From contig CAMVOY010000013.1 in NCBI GenBank assembly GCA_947169235.1, forward strand, positions 1 through 47,651: a stretch of 47,651 bases of DNA, read 5' to 3'. This document shows, one piece after another, positions 34,365 to 43,257 of the stretch; within the stretch, counting starts at the first letter, position 1; each line of letters begins with the position of its first letter. The DNA is from an uncultured Lachnospiraceae bacterium. GTDB taxonomy: Bacteria; Bacillota; Clostridia; Lachnospirales; Lachnospiraceae. A model generated the notes under the pieces. It had not been told where the DNA came from, made no database searches, and saw only the letters and a list, made by a program, of their open reading frames with translations. A program made the position numbers and the translations under genes.

Positions 34365-36290
34365 CTACTCCTCCTCTTTAACCTTCGATACACCGAGCAC
34401 CTCTACCAAACGTTTTCCATCCTCGGTAAGCTCCTCCATGGTCGGGATAAATCCGATGACGTTTTCCGCGAGCCAGTCCATCGTAATGATCTGTTCGGAA
34501 GTCAGCTTGTCCGTGACCTTGATATAATGCGTTCCATCTTTTGTATATCTCATTCCCGCAAAAGGATCGAACTCGCCCGAGCATATTCCCTTTTTAAGAA
34601 GATTTATAAGTCGTACGGTATCCGGCGGAAGAGTCTTTGAGCATATCACATCTATCATTCCGGAGCTCATCCCCCACCAGTCATTCAGAGCCTCGTTTTT
34701 GGAGTCATCCTCCTGTTTAAAATTGCCATTGATGATACTGCTTACGGTCTTTGCATAATAAACACCCCAATCCCAAACGGCCATCGCCAGAGAATCGCGA
34801 CTCTCATCATGAGGATCATACAGTCCGAATCTCTGAGATTCATCCTCGGGGCGTATGAAGTCTCTCCCGGAGACCAGCGAGACATCCGCATCACGCAAAA
34901 GTTCATCCTGTCTCTCTGATCTTAAGTGTCCCCACTTGACATACACTTTGATATTCGGATTGACCATCTTTGCACCCAGCGCAAATGCATTGATGTTTGC
35001 TATGCCGCCGTAGATCGGATAGTCAGCCAGATATCCAACCTTGTCCGTAGGGGAAAGCACTCCGGCAAGCGCCCCCATCAAAAACTTCGCCTCATACAAA
35101 CGTCCGTAGTATGTCCTGATATATCTGCTGTTTGTATTCAGAGAGCAGTTCAAAAAATGAACTTTGGGATAGTCAAGAGCATACTTCATACTCGTCCCGA
35201 CAAGCTTGGCCGAGGTGGAAAAAATGATCGTATTTCCATCTACTATAGCCTGCTCGAAACACTCCATTTCCTTTTCCTGAGTATCCGCTCCGAAATATGA
35301 TCTCACTTCTACATTGTAATCCAGAGCATGCTCCAGATGGTTGGCACCCAGATCATGACCGTATGTCCAGCTCGATGTCTCCACAGTCTTTGAATGTATA
35401 AAACCGACTTTTACGGGAGCTGTCTGCGTTATCGGAAGTATCTTTTTTACTATGTTCTGTTTGGTAGTCCGGGGATCGGCATCCATGATAAGCTTCACCT
35501 CAGGCTTGTTCGGGAAGAAAACAAAATCATTCCAGGTCTGCTCTATTTCTTTCTGAATATCATCGGATGTTTTTTCATCCATCTCTTCATATGAATGCAG
35601 TTCCAAATACAGTAAAAATGCATCGGCCGTCGTCAGAGAGAGCTTGTCCCCTCCCTTCTTTTTGAATACTGCAGAGAACTTCACATACGCAGAATGAAAC
35701 CGCTCCCTTACTTCATCCGTAAAGTCATCGGGTGTTTCTATTCCCATTATTTTTGTTAATGCCGGGAAGCTTCCCACCTGCGAAAAATTAATATAGTTTA
35801 TATGTGTTTTTTCATAGAAATCGAGAAACTCATAATAGATTATGTTTTCCTCCGAATCACCTTTTTTAGGGACGATCCTGGTCACTGTCCCGGGAACGGA
35901 TACAGCATTACATGTTTTTAAAACAGATACTCTTTTATTACCCTCGAGCACATAAAACTGATTCAAAAACTCATATGCTTTTATCGGCTCATGTATGCCT
36001 TCCTCAAGATGCGATTCGTAAAGCTGAGCCCACTTGTAAGCAAACTCCGAATCAGATGGCAGAAGCGGCATGAAGTTCGCTGCAAACGCATTCGTCCTTC
36101 CCTCTGTCTTTGTACCTCTGATCTGATCGATAGGTATATCAACAAGCCCCAGATACTCCTCTCTGGCGACATCCACATGCGAAAGGATCGCATCAAGTAC
36201 CCACAGATACGGCCACTCGCCTTTCATCGTTTTGTTCCGGTATTCTTTCATACCGAGCTTATAAACTTTTTCATATACACTTAAATCCAT
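34365..36290 (-). CDS. Cytosolic ParB-like/BMP ligand-binding fusion
   Basis: This 641-residue protein has no signal peptide or membrane segment. Its N-terminal part (about 40-135) resembles a ParB/sulfiredoxin-like domain (VDIPIDQIRGTKTEGR and FYVLEGNKRVSVLK). After a linker of about 150 residues comes a BMP/PnrA-type periplasmic-binding-protein fold (about 290-580): VKVGFIHSKTVETSSWTYGH, IIFSTSAKLVGT, LAGVLSPTDKVGYLADYPI and WDWGVYYAKTV. BMP domains normally bind nucleosides outside the cell; here the domain must act in the cytosol. The start at 36290 has AGAGG 7 bases upstream and lies 2 bases after the larC2 stop. Confidence 0.8.
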   Translation of the reverse strand: MDLSVYEKVYKLGMKEYRNKTMKGEWPYLWVLDAILSHVDVAREEYLGLVDIPIDQIRGTKTEGRTNAFAANFMPLLPSDSEFAYKWAQLYESHLEEGIHEPIKAYEFLNQFYVLEGNKRVSVLKTCNAVSVPGTVTRIVPKKGDSEENIIYYEFLDFYEKTHINYINFSQVGSFPALTKIMGIETPDDFTDEVRERFHSAYVKFSAVFKKKGGDKLSLTTADAFLLYLELHSYEEMDEKTSDDIQKEIEQTWNDFVFFPNKPEVKLIMDADPRTTKQNIVKKILPITQTAPVKVGFIHSKTVETSSWTYGHDLGANHLEHALDYNVEVRSYFGADTQEKEMECFEQAIVDGNTIIFSTSAKLVGTSMKYALDYPKVHFLNCSLNTNSRYIRTYYGRLYEAKFLMGALAGVLSPTDKVGYLADYPIYGGIANINAFALGAKMVNPNIKVYVKWGHLRSERQDELLRDADVSLVSGRDFIRPEDESQRFGLYDPHDESRDSLAMAVWDWGVYYAKTVSSIINGNFKQEDDSKNEALNDWWGMSSGMIDVICSKTLPPDTVRLINLLKKGICSGEFDPFAGMRYTKDGTHYIKVTDKLTSEQIITMDWLAENVIGFIPTMEELTEDGKRLVEVLGVSKVKEEE

Positions 36291-36292
36291 AA

Positions 36293-36565
36293 TCAAACCT
36301 CTGCTCTTACCTGTTGAAAACTAACTCCGTTTTTTCTTGCCGTCTCCTTCACGCTTTCGTATTCCGGATAGATACGTACGCTTCCTTCCGGTAGAGTTAC
36401 TTTTTTTGCTTCTATCGGTCCATAGGATGTATCAACCGTTACCTGTTTTCTTTCCAAAACGGTCCTTTCCATCATCTGCCTGCGGATCCCTATGGTCGTT
36501 GTTTCCGTAAAAATGATCCGTTCGAGCTCATCCGCCTGCTCCGGCATATGCAGGTCTGTTCTTTT
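36293..36565 (-). pseudogene. larC: larC C-terminal part (LarC2) in another frame
   Basis: The open frame from 36565 encodes the C-terminal domain of LarC, the CTP-dependent nickel-insertion enzyme of the lactate-racemase pincer cofactor. ELERIIFTETTTIGIRR and the following RIYPEYESVKETARKNG are clear family matches. Its frame is +1 (or -2) relative to the LarC1 part. An internal ATG at 36547 has no ribosome-binding site, so expression would need frameshifting. Compared with intact LarC, about 7 residues after KKNRP appear to be missing, which fits a 20-base deletion. It may be a broken gene or an unusual recoding case. Confidence 0.7.
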
Positions 36566-37508
36566 TCATATATATGGGAGAAAAATGTACCTCCCTTGCT
36601 CCTGCTTCATACAGTCTTTCCATCACGTGGCCGAGCTCCTCACCAGTCGAATCATCTATATCCGTCTCGAGCTTCACTATATGATTCTCATCCGTCTCCT
36701 GTGTGATCCACATCGCGCGGAGCATACTCGGCGGATCATAATCACGCTTTCCTCCGCCTATCCCTATCCCTTCGATACGATAGCTTTGGGGCAGTTTTTC
36801 ATCGCCTATTATGGCGGCCGCTATAGCAGCACCTGTTGGCGTCACCAGCTCTCCACGGATATTCCCGCGGCTTAGCGTCAACCCGTTCTGTTCTACAATA
36901 TTTGCTACCGCCGGAACCGGGACGGGCAATACTCCATGTTGAGTGCGGACTGTCCCTCCACCCTCGGTAAGCGGAGATATTATCACACTGTCCGGAGAAA
37001 GATCATCCACACAAACCGCTGCAGCTATTATATCAACTATCGAGTCCACAGCTCCCACCTCATGGAAACAAACTTCATCTACAGTAGTTCCGTGAGCACG
37101 GGCCTCTGCACGCGCTAGTATCTCGAATATTTTCTTGGCTATGGCATTTGCACCCTCGGTCATATCCGTCTTATCTATGATCCCATATACATCCGCAAGG
37201 GTGCGATGATGATGGTCATGCGCATGATCGTGATCATGGTGATGCGCATCAGCCTTCTCGTGGCCATAGAGGTATTCCATATCATGATCATTGTTCTCAT
37301 GCTCATGATCAAGTACCACATTGAAATCGCACACATCTATCCCCGCTCTTTTTTTACGTGAGATCTCTATCTCATATCCGTCGATAGGAATAGAAGAAAG
37401 CACACTTTTTAAAACGCCTTCATCAGCGCCCAGATCTATCAGGGCAGCAACAAACATGTCGCCGCTTATACCTGAACTTGCTTCGATATACAGATTCTTT
37501 TTACTCAT
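36528..37508 (-). CDS. larC: LarC N-terminal part (LarC1)
   Basis: This 326-residue product is the N-terminal portion of the nickel-pincer cofactor protein LarC (formerly DUF111). It opens with NLYIEASSGISGDMFVAALIDLGA and has a histidine- and aspartate-rich stretch (about 67-103) suited to nickel. The conserved core follows, with FHEVGAVDSIVDI, PVPVPAVANI, ELVTPTGAAIA and GGGKRDYDPPSMLRA. The frame ends soon after IYMKKNRPAY, where full-length LarC continues. The sugar-transferase gene overlaps its start by 8 bases. In the lar pathway LarB, LarC and LarE build the cofactor; larB is also in this window. Confidence 0.88.
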   Translation of the reverse strand: MSKKNLYIEASSGISGDMFVAALIDLGADEGVLKSVLSSIPIDGYEIEISRKKRAGIDVCDFNVVLDHEHENNDHDMEYLYGHEKADAHHHDHDHAHDHHHRTLADVYGIIDKTDMTEGANAIAKKIFEILARAEARAHGTTVDEVCFHEVGAVDSIVDIIAAAVCVDDLSPDSVIISPLTEGGGTVRTQHGVLPVPVPAVANIVEQNGLTLSRGNIRGELVTPTGAAIAAAIIGDEKLPQSYRIEGIGIGGGKRDYDPPSMLRAMWITQETDENHIVKLETDIDDSTGEELGHVMERLYEAGAREVHFSPIYMKKNRPAYAGAGG

Positions 37509-38193
37509 CCTTAAACACCCCTGTCACTGTCAAAAGACAAAGTTTGATATCTTTGATCACCGAATAGTTTCTAACATAATCCAGATTGTATCTCATCTTT
37601 TCCGGGAGTATCTCATCCACATAAACCCTGTTGGCATCCTCACCTGTGACCCCTGACAGTTTTTTGGCTTCATCCTTATATCTTATGCTCGCTTCACTGG
37701 TGACTCCTGCCGGCATCAAAAGCGTCGCCATCATCTCAGGAGTGTATTTATCCACGTATTCTTTGACCTCAGGTCTGGTCCCGACCAATGACATATCTCC
37801 CTTTATGATATTGATCAACTGTGGCAGTTCATCAAGTCTGTATTTACGTAAAAATACTCCGATATCCGTTACTCTTTTATCACCATCGGAAGTCACTCTT
37901 GCTCCCATATCCTCGGCATTTTTGACCATGGTACGAAACTTGATTATCCTGAAACGTTTACCTAAAGTTGTCACTCTCTCCTGACAGAAAAATACTCCGC
38001 CTTTACTTGTGGTAAAAACAGCTATACCTATACCGATCAGTAACGGCAATAATAACAGTAATAAAAATACCGATACACCGACATCCATCATACGTTTAAT
38101 GCAGAGTTGTTTTTCTTTTTTTATCAGTGCATCATAGTATGGTCTGACCTCATCATTACGCATACTGTCCGGCAGGCTTTCCCATGCTGGCAT
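37501..38193 (-). CDS. Polyprenyl-phosphate sugar phosphotransferase
   Basis: This 230-residue bacterial sugar transferase (WbaP/PglC-like catalytic core) should attach a sugar-1-phosphate to undecaprenyl phosphate at the membrane. A single hydrophobic segment (about 39-60) precedes the catalytic domain, with FFCQERVTTLGKRFRIIKFRTM, LRKYRLDELPQLINIIKGDMSLVGTRP and the acidic catalytic pair in DEL. This initiates synthesis of a surface glycan or glycoconjugate. No glycosyltransferase cluster follows, which is unusual. It lies one base after the upstream receptor gene with AAGGAG before the ATG. Confidence 0.9.
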   Translation of the reverse strand: MPAWESLPDSMRNDEVRPYYDALIKKEKQLCIKRMMDVGVSVFLLLLLLPLLIGIGIAVFTTSKGGVFFCQERVTTLGKRFRIIKFRTMVKNAEDMGARVTSDGDKRVTDIGVFLRKYRLDELPQLINIIKGDMSLVGTRPEVKEYVDKYTPEMMATLLMPAGVTSEASIRYKDEAKKLSGVTGEDANRVYVDEILPEKMRYNLDYVRNYSVIKDIKLCLLTVTGVFKDE

Positions 38194-38194
38194 A

Positions 38195-41100
38195 TCAACT
38201 CTCCTTATTCTCTTTACTATCCTCTTCTACGCTTTCTTCTACGGCGGATTCTTTTTCCGTATCAGGTTCCGCGGCAGACGCTTCTTCCCTGCGTTTCGCT
38301 TCTTCTAAGTTTACCAGCTCTCCTTCGGCTGCAAGCTCCAAAAATGCATTTACATATGTTTCATTCAGCTGAGTACCCGCGGCATTTTTTAACTCATTAA
38401 GCACTACCGAAAGCGGAAGCTGCTTACGATACGGACGGGTCGAATACATGGCATCAAACGTATCCGCGATCGCGATGAGCTGAGCTACGGGTGGTATCTC
38501 GGCTCCGTGCAATCCCTCCGGGTATCCGCGCCCGTCAAACCGCTCATGGTGATATCCGGCTCCGAGAGCCAGATCCGGCTCTATCTTTATCTCATCAAGT
38601 ATTTCCTGACCTCTCTTTGCATGAGACTTCATGATCTCATATTCTTCGTCATTGAGCCCTTCGGGTTTATTCAGTATTTTATCAGGAATTGCCACCTTTC
38701 CTATATCGTGCAGAAGCGCTATATTTTTATACTTACGGACTTCTTCCTGTGAAAACCCGAGTTTTATCGCAAGCTTCTCGGTATATGCCGCCACCCTTCT
38801 GGAATGACCCTGTGTATATCTGTCTTTCGCATCTATCAGCTTCGCAAAGGCACTGATGGTCTGGTCTACGAACTCCTGCGTCTCTTTGGTCTTTTTTATC
38901 TGTCTGCGGAGTTTTCTGGCTGCTATCGCCCATACTATGATCACCGCTAATAATATCCCTGCGCCGACCTCGATAAGTATGAACCATGGATTCTCGGAAA
39001 ACTTGCGTTCTTTTTCTATATTCAGATACAGACTGTTTTCGATCTGACCTGTAACAGTGTTTACCACGTTCAGTCTGAACTTATAATTTCCACCATCAAG
39101 GTTGGTATATGTAACCGGTGTCAGCTCATCCTTTGTAGTAACTGTTTCCTTATCGTCGAAGTGCTCAAGCTTGTAGGTTATCGTGGGATTTTTCAATGCA
39201 TATGTAAGTGCATATCCGTGGATGACCAACTTGTTTGCATCACTGGGTATCCTTACCAGAGGCCCGTCTGTATATACTTCCTTATCATCAACAGTGATAT
39301 ATGGTATTGTAAGCCTGACATCCTGAGCCTGATCCTCGATCTTGTCGATATTTACACTGCTCACTCCGGTAGAGCCCGCTATATAAAGCACACCGTCCAT
39401 CACATCGCTCCAGGAGTTCGCAGTAGGAACGCAGGCAAGGCCTGAGGATGAATCATAATGCTGACAGTCGATCTCACCGTTTTCTATCAGATGATCAGCG
39501 GTAACCTGATATAGTCCGTTACTCGAAAGAACCCATACGTCTCCATTTTTATCAAACTGTATATCAAAGTTATTTGAATAAGGGAACCTCTTTATCTTTT
39601 CCGCTTTTCTTCCCTTCATCATCTCCAGGGAGTTACTCGTGATAACCCAGTAGAGTTTGTTCCCTTCATCGTAACGTATCCTCAGAATAACCTCCGATGC
39701 GAGACCATCCTCGGTTCCGATGCGGCTTATCGCAGTATGCTCATCCTTGTAGTTATTAACAACATATATTCCATCCCCATCACTTCCGAAGAAAAGCTCA
39801 CCGTCAGGGCCCTCACATATGGTGAGTATCTCTGAATTGTTTATACCCTCCTCAGCACCAAAGGTTCTCTGTATCTTTCCATTTTTTACAATACTTACTC
39901 CGCCGCTCGCGGCAACTGCCACACTTCCATCCGAAAGCATATAAGTAGATCTGATCCAGTTGGATTTCAGTCCGTCTTTTTCCGTTAACTGTCTGATCTC
40001 GCCTCCTTTGTAGATATAGACTCCGTCCTCACCGTTGAACGTGCTGACCCACAGAGCCCCCTCATCATCTCTCATCAGACACCTGACCCTCACTCCCTGC
40101 AGCTTCTGTGTCAAGGGAGTGGTCTTGCTCTCATACCTGTCATCGATGATATGTATACCCGTATCGGTTCCGATATACACATCCCCATTGTATATGCATG
40201 TGCTGTTTACTACCATCGATCCGAGGCCTGCCATTTTTGTGATATCGACAAACTGATCCGATACCGCCTTCATCACACCCTGTCTCGAGGATACGGCCCA
40301 ATAATTCCCCTCATGATCTATAATCACATCATCTATGGAGTTATCAAGCGGTATATTTCTGAGCTGTCTGAAAACCTTCTCGCTGTCAAGCCATCCGATA
40401 CCGTTATCCGTGCATATCCAGGTCTTCTTCCCGATGGAACGGATGTTGTTTATATTTTTGCACTCTCCGGTCATATACTTTTTTGCACCGGAAAACCCTC
40501 TGCTTATATCACCGTACCAAACGTAATCATTATCCGTTCCGACATAAACATAATCCTTTTTTGTCGGATCCGGACATATACAGTTCACCGCATCTATCTC
40601 GCTGCTCTTTGATGCGATATAACGCGTTACCCGCTTATTCTCAAACTCAAATATACCTCCGGTCATCGTAACACCGAATATATTCCCGAAGCCATCGGAC
40701 TTGATCTGCGTTATATACTCATTGTTGATCTGAGGATCATCTACGATATGAAGCTCGTTATCTTCCGTGATGTATGCCATTCCCTGAGTTGTCGCGATAA
40801 CGATGTCACCGTTCACATCCTCTGTTATCGCTCTCACGGATGACGACTGCAGTCCTTTGTCTTTATTGAAAAATATAAAGTCACCCTTATCATACAGTGC
40901 AAGTCCGGAATCATTCGTTCCTATCCACAGACGATCCTTCGAGTCCACGAACAGACACACCACGCTCGCAACTCCGTCTGCCGCATCAAACCTGTAAAAA
41001 GTTGTTCCGTCATAGCGAATAAGCCCCGAGTAGCTTCCTATCCATATGAATCCGTCCTTTGTCTGGGCAATGGTATTTGCTTCCGATGTAGGCAGTCCGT

Positions 41101-41302
41101 TTGTATTGTCATAAAGGATATAGGCAGTCTTATCCACCTTATCCATAAGGTCTCCTCCGGATGGAAGGTTCACCTTGGCAGATACCCCTGTCTTTATATC
41201 TCCCGGACCAAACAGCGCCCCTATAGGTGCGAGCAGGAGCATACCCGCAACAAGGCATGCTCCGATCCGACTCCTGTTATTATTCGTATGCACTCTCTTC
41301 AT
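38195..41302 (-). CDS. Propeller-sensor HD-GYP receptor
   Basis: This 1035-residue receptor has a signal anchor (about 15-35), then some 14 two-component-regulator propeller (Reg_prop) repeats, seen as recurring DGFIWIGSYSGLIRYDG-like units. A Y_Y_Y-like Ig domain (about 660-765) follows, then a membrane segment (about 775-800). The cytoplasmic HD-GYP domain has HDIGK (H865-D866) and HHERFDGRGYP, all intact, and an acidic tail follows. It probably senses an external glycan and lowers c-di-GMP. The start at 41302 is preferred because the promoter predicts transcription beginning near 41404, which leaves almost no leader for the upstream ATG at 41401. Confidence 0.88.
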   Translation of the reverse strand: MKRVHTNNNRSRIGACLVAGMLLLAPIGALFGPGDIKTGVSAKVNLPSGGDLMDKVDKTAYILYDNTNGLPTSEANTIAQTKDGFIWIGSYSGLIRYDGTTFYRFDAADGVASVVCLFVDSKDRLWIGTNDSGLALYDKGDFIFFNKDKGLQSSSVRAITEDVNGDIVIATTQGMAYITEDNELHIVDDPQINNEYITQIKSDGFGNIFGVTMTGGIFEFENKRVTRYIASKSSEIDAVNCICPDPTKKDYVYVGTDNDYVWYGDISRGFSGAKKYMTGECKNINNIRSIGKKTWICTDNGIGWLDSEKVFRQLRNIPLDNSIDDVIIDHEGNYWAVSSRQGVMKAVSDQFVDITKMAGLGSMVVNSTCIYNGDVYIGTDTGIHIIDDRYESKTTPLTQKLQGVRVRCLMRDDEGALWVSTFNGEDGVYIYKGGEIRQLTEKDGLKSNWIRSTYMLSDGSVAVAASGGVSIVKNGKIQRTFGAEEGINNSEILTICEGPDGELFFGSDGDGIYVVNNYKDEHTAISRIGTEDGLASEVILRIRYDEGNKLYWVITSNSLEMMKGRKAEKIKRFPYSNNFDIQFDKNGDVWVLSSNGLYQVTADHLIENGEIDCQHYDSSSGLACVPTANSWSDVMDGVLYIAGSTGVSSVNIDKIEDQAQDVRLTIPYITVDDKEVYTDGPLVRIPSDANKLVIHGYALTYALKNPTITYKLEHFDDKETVTTKDELTPVTYTNLDGGNYKFRLNVVNTVTGQIENSLYLNIEKERKFSENPWFILIEVGAGILLAVIIVWAIAARKLRRQIKKTKETQEFVDQTISAFAKLIDAKDRYTQGHSRRVAAYTEKLAIKLGFSQEEVRKYKNIALLHDIGKVAIPDKILNKPEGLNDEEYEIMKSHAKRGQEILDEIKIEPDLALGAGYHHERFDGRGYPEGLHGAEIPPVAQLIAIADTFDAMYSTRPYRKQLPLSVVLNELKNAAGTQLNETYVNAFLELAAEGELVNLEEAKRREEASAAEPDTEKESAVEESVEEDSKENKES

Positions 41303-41410
41303 TTCGTTGTTATCTCCCGCTTCAATATATGTCACCCTCAGCAATGGCAAACGATGATCACGACAGAATAGGCACTCTCCTTTTTGGAAAATCCTACCCA
41401 TACGCCCCTT

Positions 41411-41439
41411 ATTCTATCATATATTGACAGTTTTTGCAA
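41411..41439 (-). promoter_or_regulatory. Promoter of the HD-GYP/sugar-transferase/lar operon
   Basis: On the minus strand TTGCAA (41434-41439) and TAGAAT (41411-41416) are separated by 17 bases. It overlaps the divergent plus-strand promoter. Confidence 0.6.
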
Positions 41440-41452
41440 TTATTGTTATAAT
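41424..41452 (+). promoter_or_regulatory. Consensus promoter of the CmpB-like gene
   Basis: TTGACA (41424-41429) and TATAAT (41447-41452) match consensus with 17-base spacing. The predicted transcript start near 41459 rules out the ATG at 41384 and supports the start at 41483. Confidence 0.8.
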
Positions 41453-41482
41453 AAGTACGAATTTTTTGATTTGGAGGGTGTC

Positions 41483-42628
41483 ATGGCTTCGTTTCAGGAC
41501 AGGGTAAGATCTCTGGTAAAAAATCGATACAGCTGGATGCTGATGCTGGCTTTAGTCTCACTGATCGGTTTTCTGGCCGAAAACGTCTGGAGTTATCTGG
41601 CTACAGGCTTTATCGGTAACCGCGGATTCATCCTGCCTTTTTTGTTTGTATACGGGCTGGGTATACTCATTATCTACCTGATCCTCGGGACTCCGACAAC
41701 CAAAAGGCTTCCCCTTTACATACTCTGTGTCTATGGGATCATCACGGCTCTTCAGATCGGATACGGATATGCGGTCGAGGCCATCTTCGGTTTCCGACCC
41801 TGGGATATGTCAGAGATGTATCTTTCCGTAACACCGTACGCATCCATGGTTACATCCCTCGGATTCGCAGGTCTCATCAGCCTTTTTATGAACGTTATAT
41901 TCACTCCGACCTTCGAGTGGTTTGACAAGATAAGCAAAAATGTACTGATCCGCGTGATCAGTGTGGTCCTTCTCCTCGGTATGGTCGCAGACTATGTGGT
42001 GGGGCTGATACAGAGTTCCAATGCCGGCGAGAGATTTTTCTTATGGTCACTCGATCTGAACATGTACGATATCGTAAATCCTCATGAGGTCAGACAGTAC
42101 GTTGGTATGTTCTTTGTCTGGGGTGTCCTCGGCTGGTGCGTCGAAACCCTGTACATCTCGTGGATGAATAAAAAATGGACCAATCGCGGATTTCTCTATG
42201 CGCCGTTTTGCCCTATCTACGGATTCGGCGAGTTTATCGGATACAAACTTCTTTTGTTGCTTCCACACAACTATTTCCTTTATTTCTTTGTCGGTATGAT
42301 CTTTTGTACCATATTGGAGCTGGCGGTAGCGAAGTATATGATATGGAAAACAGGATACCTCTGGTGGGATTATACAAACAGACCTTTTAACTACAAAGGC
42401 ATTCTTTGCCTCGAGTCGACTATCGCCTGGGGTGTATACGCCGTGATCGAGTTCTGGTTCCTGCACGATGGAAGCATGTGGCTCCTGGGACAGGTACCGG
42501 ATATCATCATGCCTCTGATACTGACGGGGCTTATTATATATTCGTTCGGCGATCTGGCTTATACTTTGAGAAATGTAAAGACGAAGGGGATGGAGGCGGA
42601 GGAGAACAATATCCTCAAGTTCAGATAA
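41483..42628 (+). CDS. CmpB-family membrane protein (putative ABC permease)
   Basis: This 381-residue polytopic protein matches the CmpB family, often labelled putative ABC-transporter permease. The C-terminal half carries the hallmark: GWCVETLYISW, NRGFLYAPFCPIYGFG, ELAVAKYMIWKTG, WWDYTNRPFNYKGILCLES and TIAWGVYAV. The N-terminal half has four to six extra membrane segments and may be a divergent second copy (ALVSLIGFLAENVWSY, then NRGFILPFLFVYGLG). No ATP-binding subunit is nearby, so transport is not supported by context. GGAGGG lies 4 bases before the ATG. Confidence 0.83.
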   Translation: MASFQDRVRSLVKNRYSWMLMLALVSLIGFLAENVWSYLATGFIGNRGFILPFLFVYGLGILIIYLILGTPTTKRLPLYILCVYGIITALQIGYGYAVEAIFGFRPWDMSEMYLSVTPYASMVTSLGFAGLISLFMNVIFTPTFEWFDKISKNVLIRVISVVLLLGMVADYVVGLIQSSNAGERFFLWSLDLNMYDIVNPHEVRQYVGMFFVWGVLGWCVETLYISWMNKKWTNRGFLYAPFCPIYGFGEFIGYKLLLLLPHNYFLYFFVGMIFCTILELAVAKYMIWKTGYLWWDYTNRPFNYKGILCLESTIAWGVYAVIEFWFLHDGSMWLLGQVPDIIMPLILTGLIIYSFGDLAYTLRNVKTKGMEAEENNILKFR

Positions 42629-42735
42629 GGTATGTCACAATATACGGGGCACAGTACGGGCGTTTTGATTGTCCCTGCAATTGCAAATATACTTTTACTG
42701 AACTATCGTCAACAAAAAATTTAGGAAATCAAAAC

Positions 42736-43221
42736 ATGCTTGATTATAACAATAGTATACTTGAGAAATATAATCGAATAACATCCGTGTTGATTGAAAA
42801 AGAAATGACCATTGCGACTATGGAAAGCTGCACGGGTGGTATGATAGGGATGCTGCTTTCGGACAGGGAAGGAGCATCGCAAGTTGTAAAGGGCGGATTT
42901 TTCACCTATTCCAATGAAGCGAAGATAAACTGCGGGGTGGCAGCTGACGTGATAGATACCTATGGAGTTTACTCGCTTGAGACTGCGAGAGAGATGGCTC
43001 GTGTTTGCAGAGACAGCTTTGGAGCCGATATCGGTATCGGTGTGACGGGGTCCATCGGAACGATCGATCCGAACAACACTGACAGCGTACCCGGCGAAGT
43101 CTATATCGCTGTGGATATAAACGGCAATATAAAAGATCAGCGTATCGAGCTCGCGCCTGCAAGCAGGCTTGACAGCCGCCTGGCCATCGCTGATAAGATA
43201 GCTGATCTGTTAAACAATTAA
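42736..43221 (+). CDS. CinA C-terminal-type nicotinamide-nucleotide amidase
   Basis: This 161-residue stand-alone CinA C-terminal domain (PncC type) should deamidate NMN to NaMN in pyridine-nucleotide salvage. The active-site region MESCTGGMIGMLLSD, the VKGGFFTYSNEAK strand, GVYSLETAREMA and IGVTGSIG are conserved. It lacks the N-terminal molybdopterin-like domain of full CinA. The start is the ATG after AGGAAATCAAAAC; a longer reading frame opens upstream, but it overlaps the preceding gene. It converges with the AmrS gene. Confidence 0.88.
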   Translation: MLDYNNSILEKYNRITSVLIEKEMTIATMESCTGGMIGMLLSDREGASQVVKGGFFTYSNEAKINCGVAADVIDTYGVYSLETAREMARVCRDSFGADIGIGVTGSIGTIDPNNTDSVPGEVYIAVDINGNIKDQRIELAPASRLDSRLAIADKIADLLNN

Positions 43222-43257
43222 GTTTTTGATGATAGAAAGTCAATGCTCACGATAAGC

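Noticed and set aside
41384-41482. Upstream start of the CmpB-like gene
   Set aside because: It lies before the consensus promoter, so the transcript would not include it.
42406-42735. Upstream extension of the CinA-type gene
   Set aside because: It overlaps the CmpB-like gene in another frame and has no similarity to CinA. The ATG at 42736 starts the family match.
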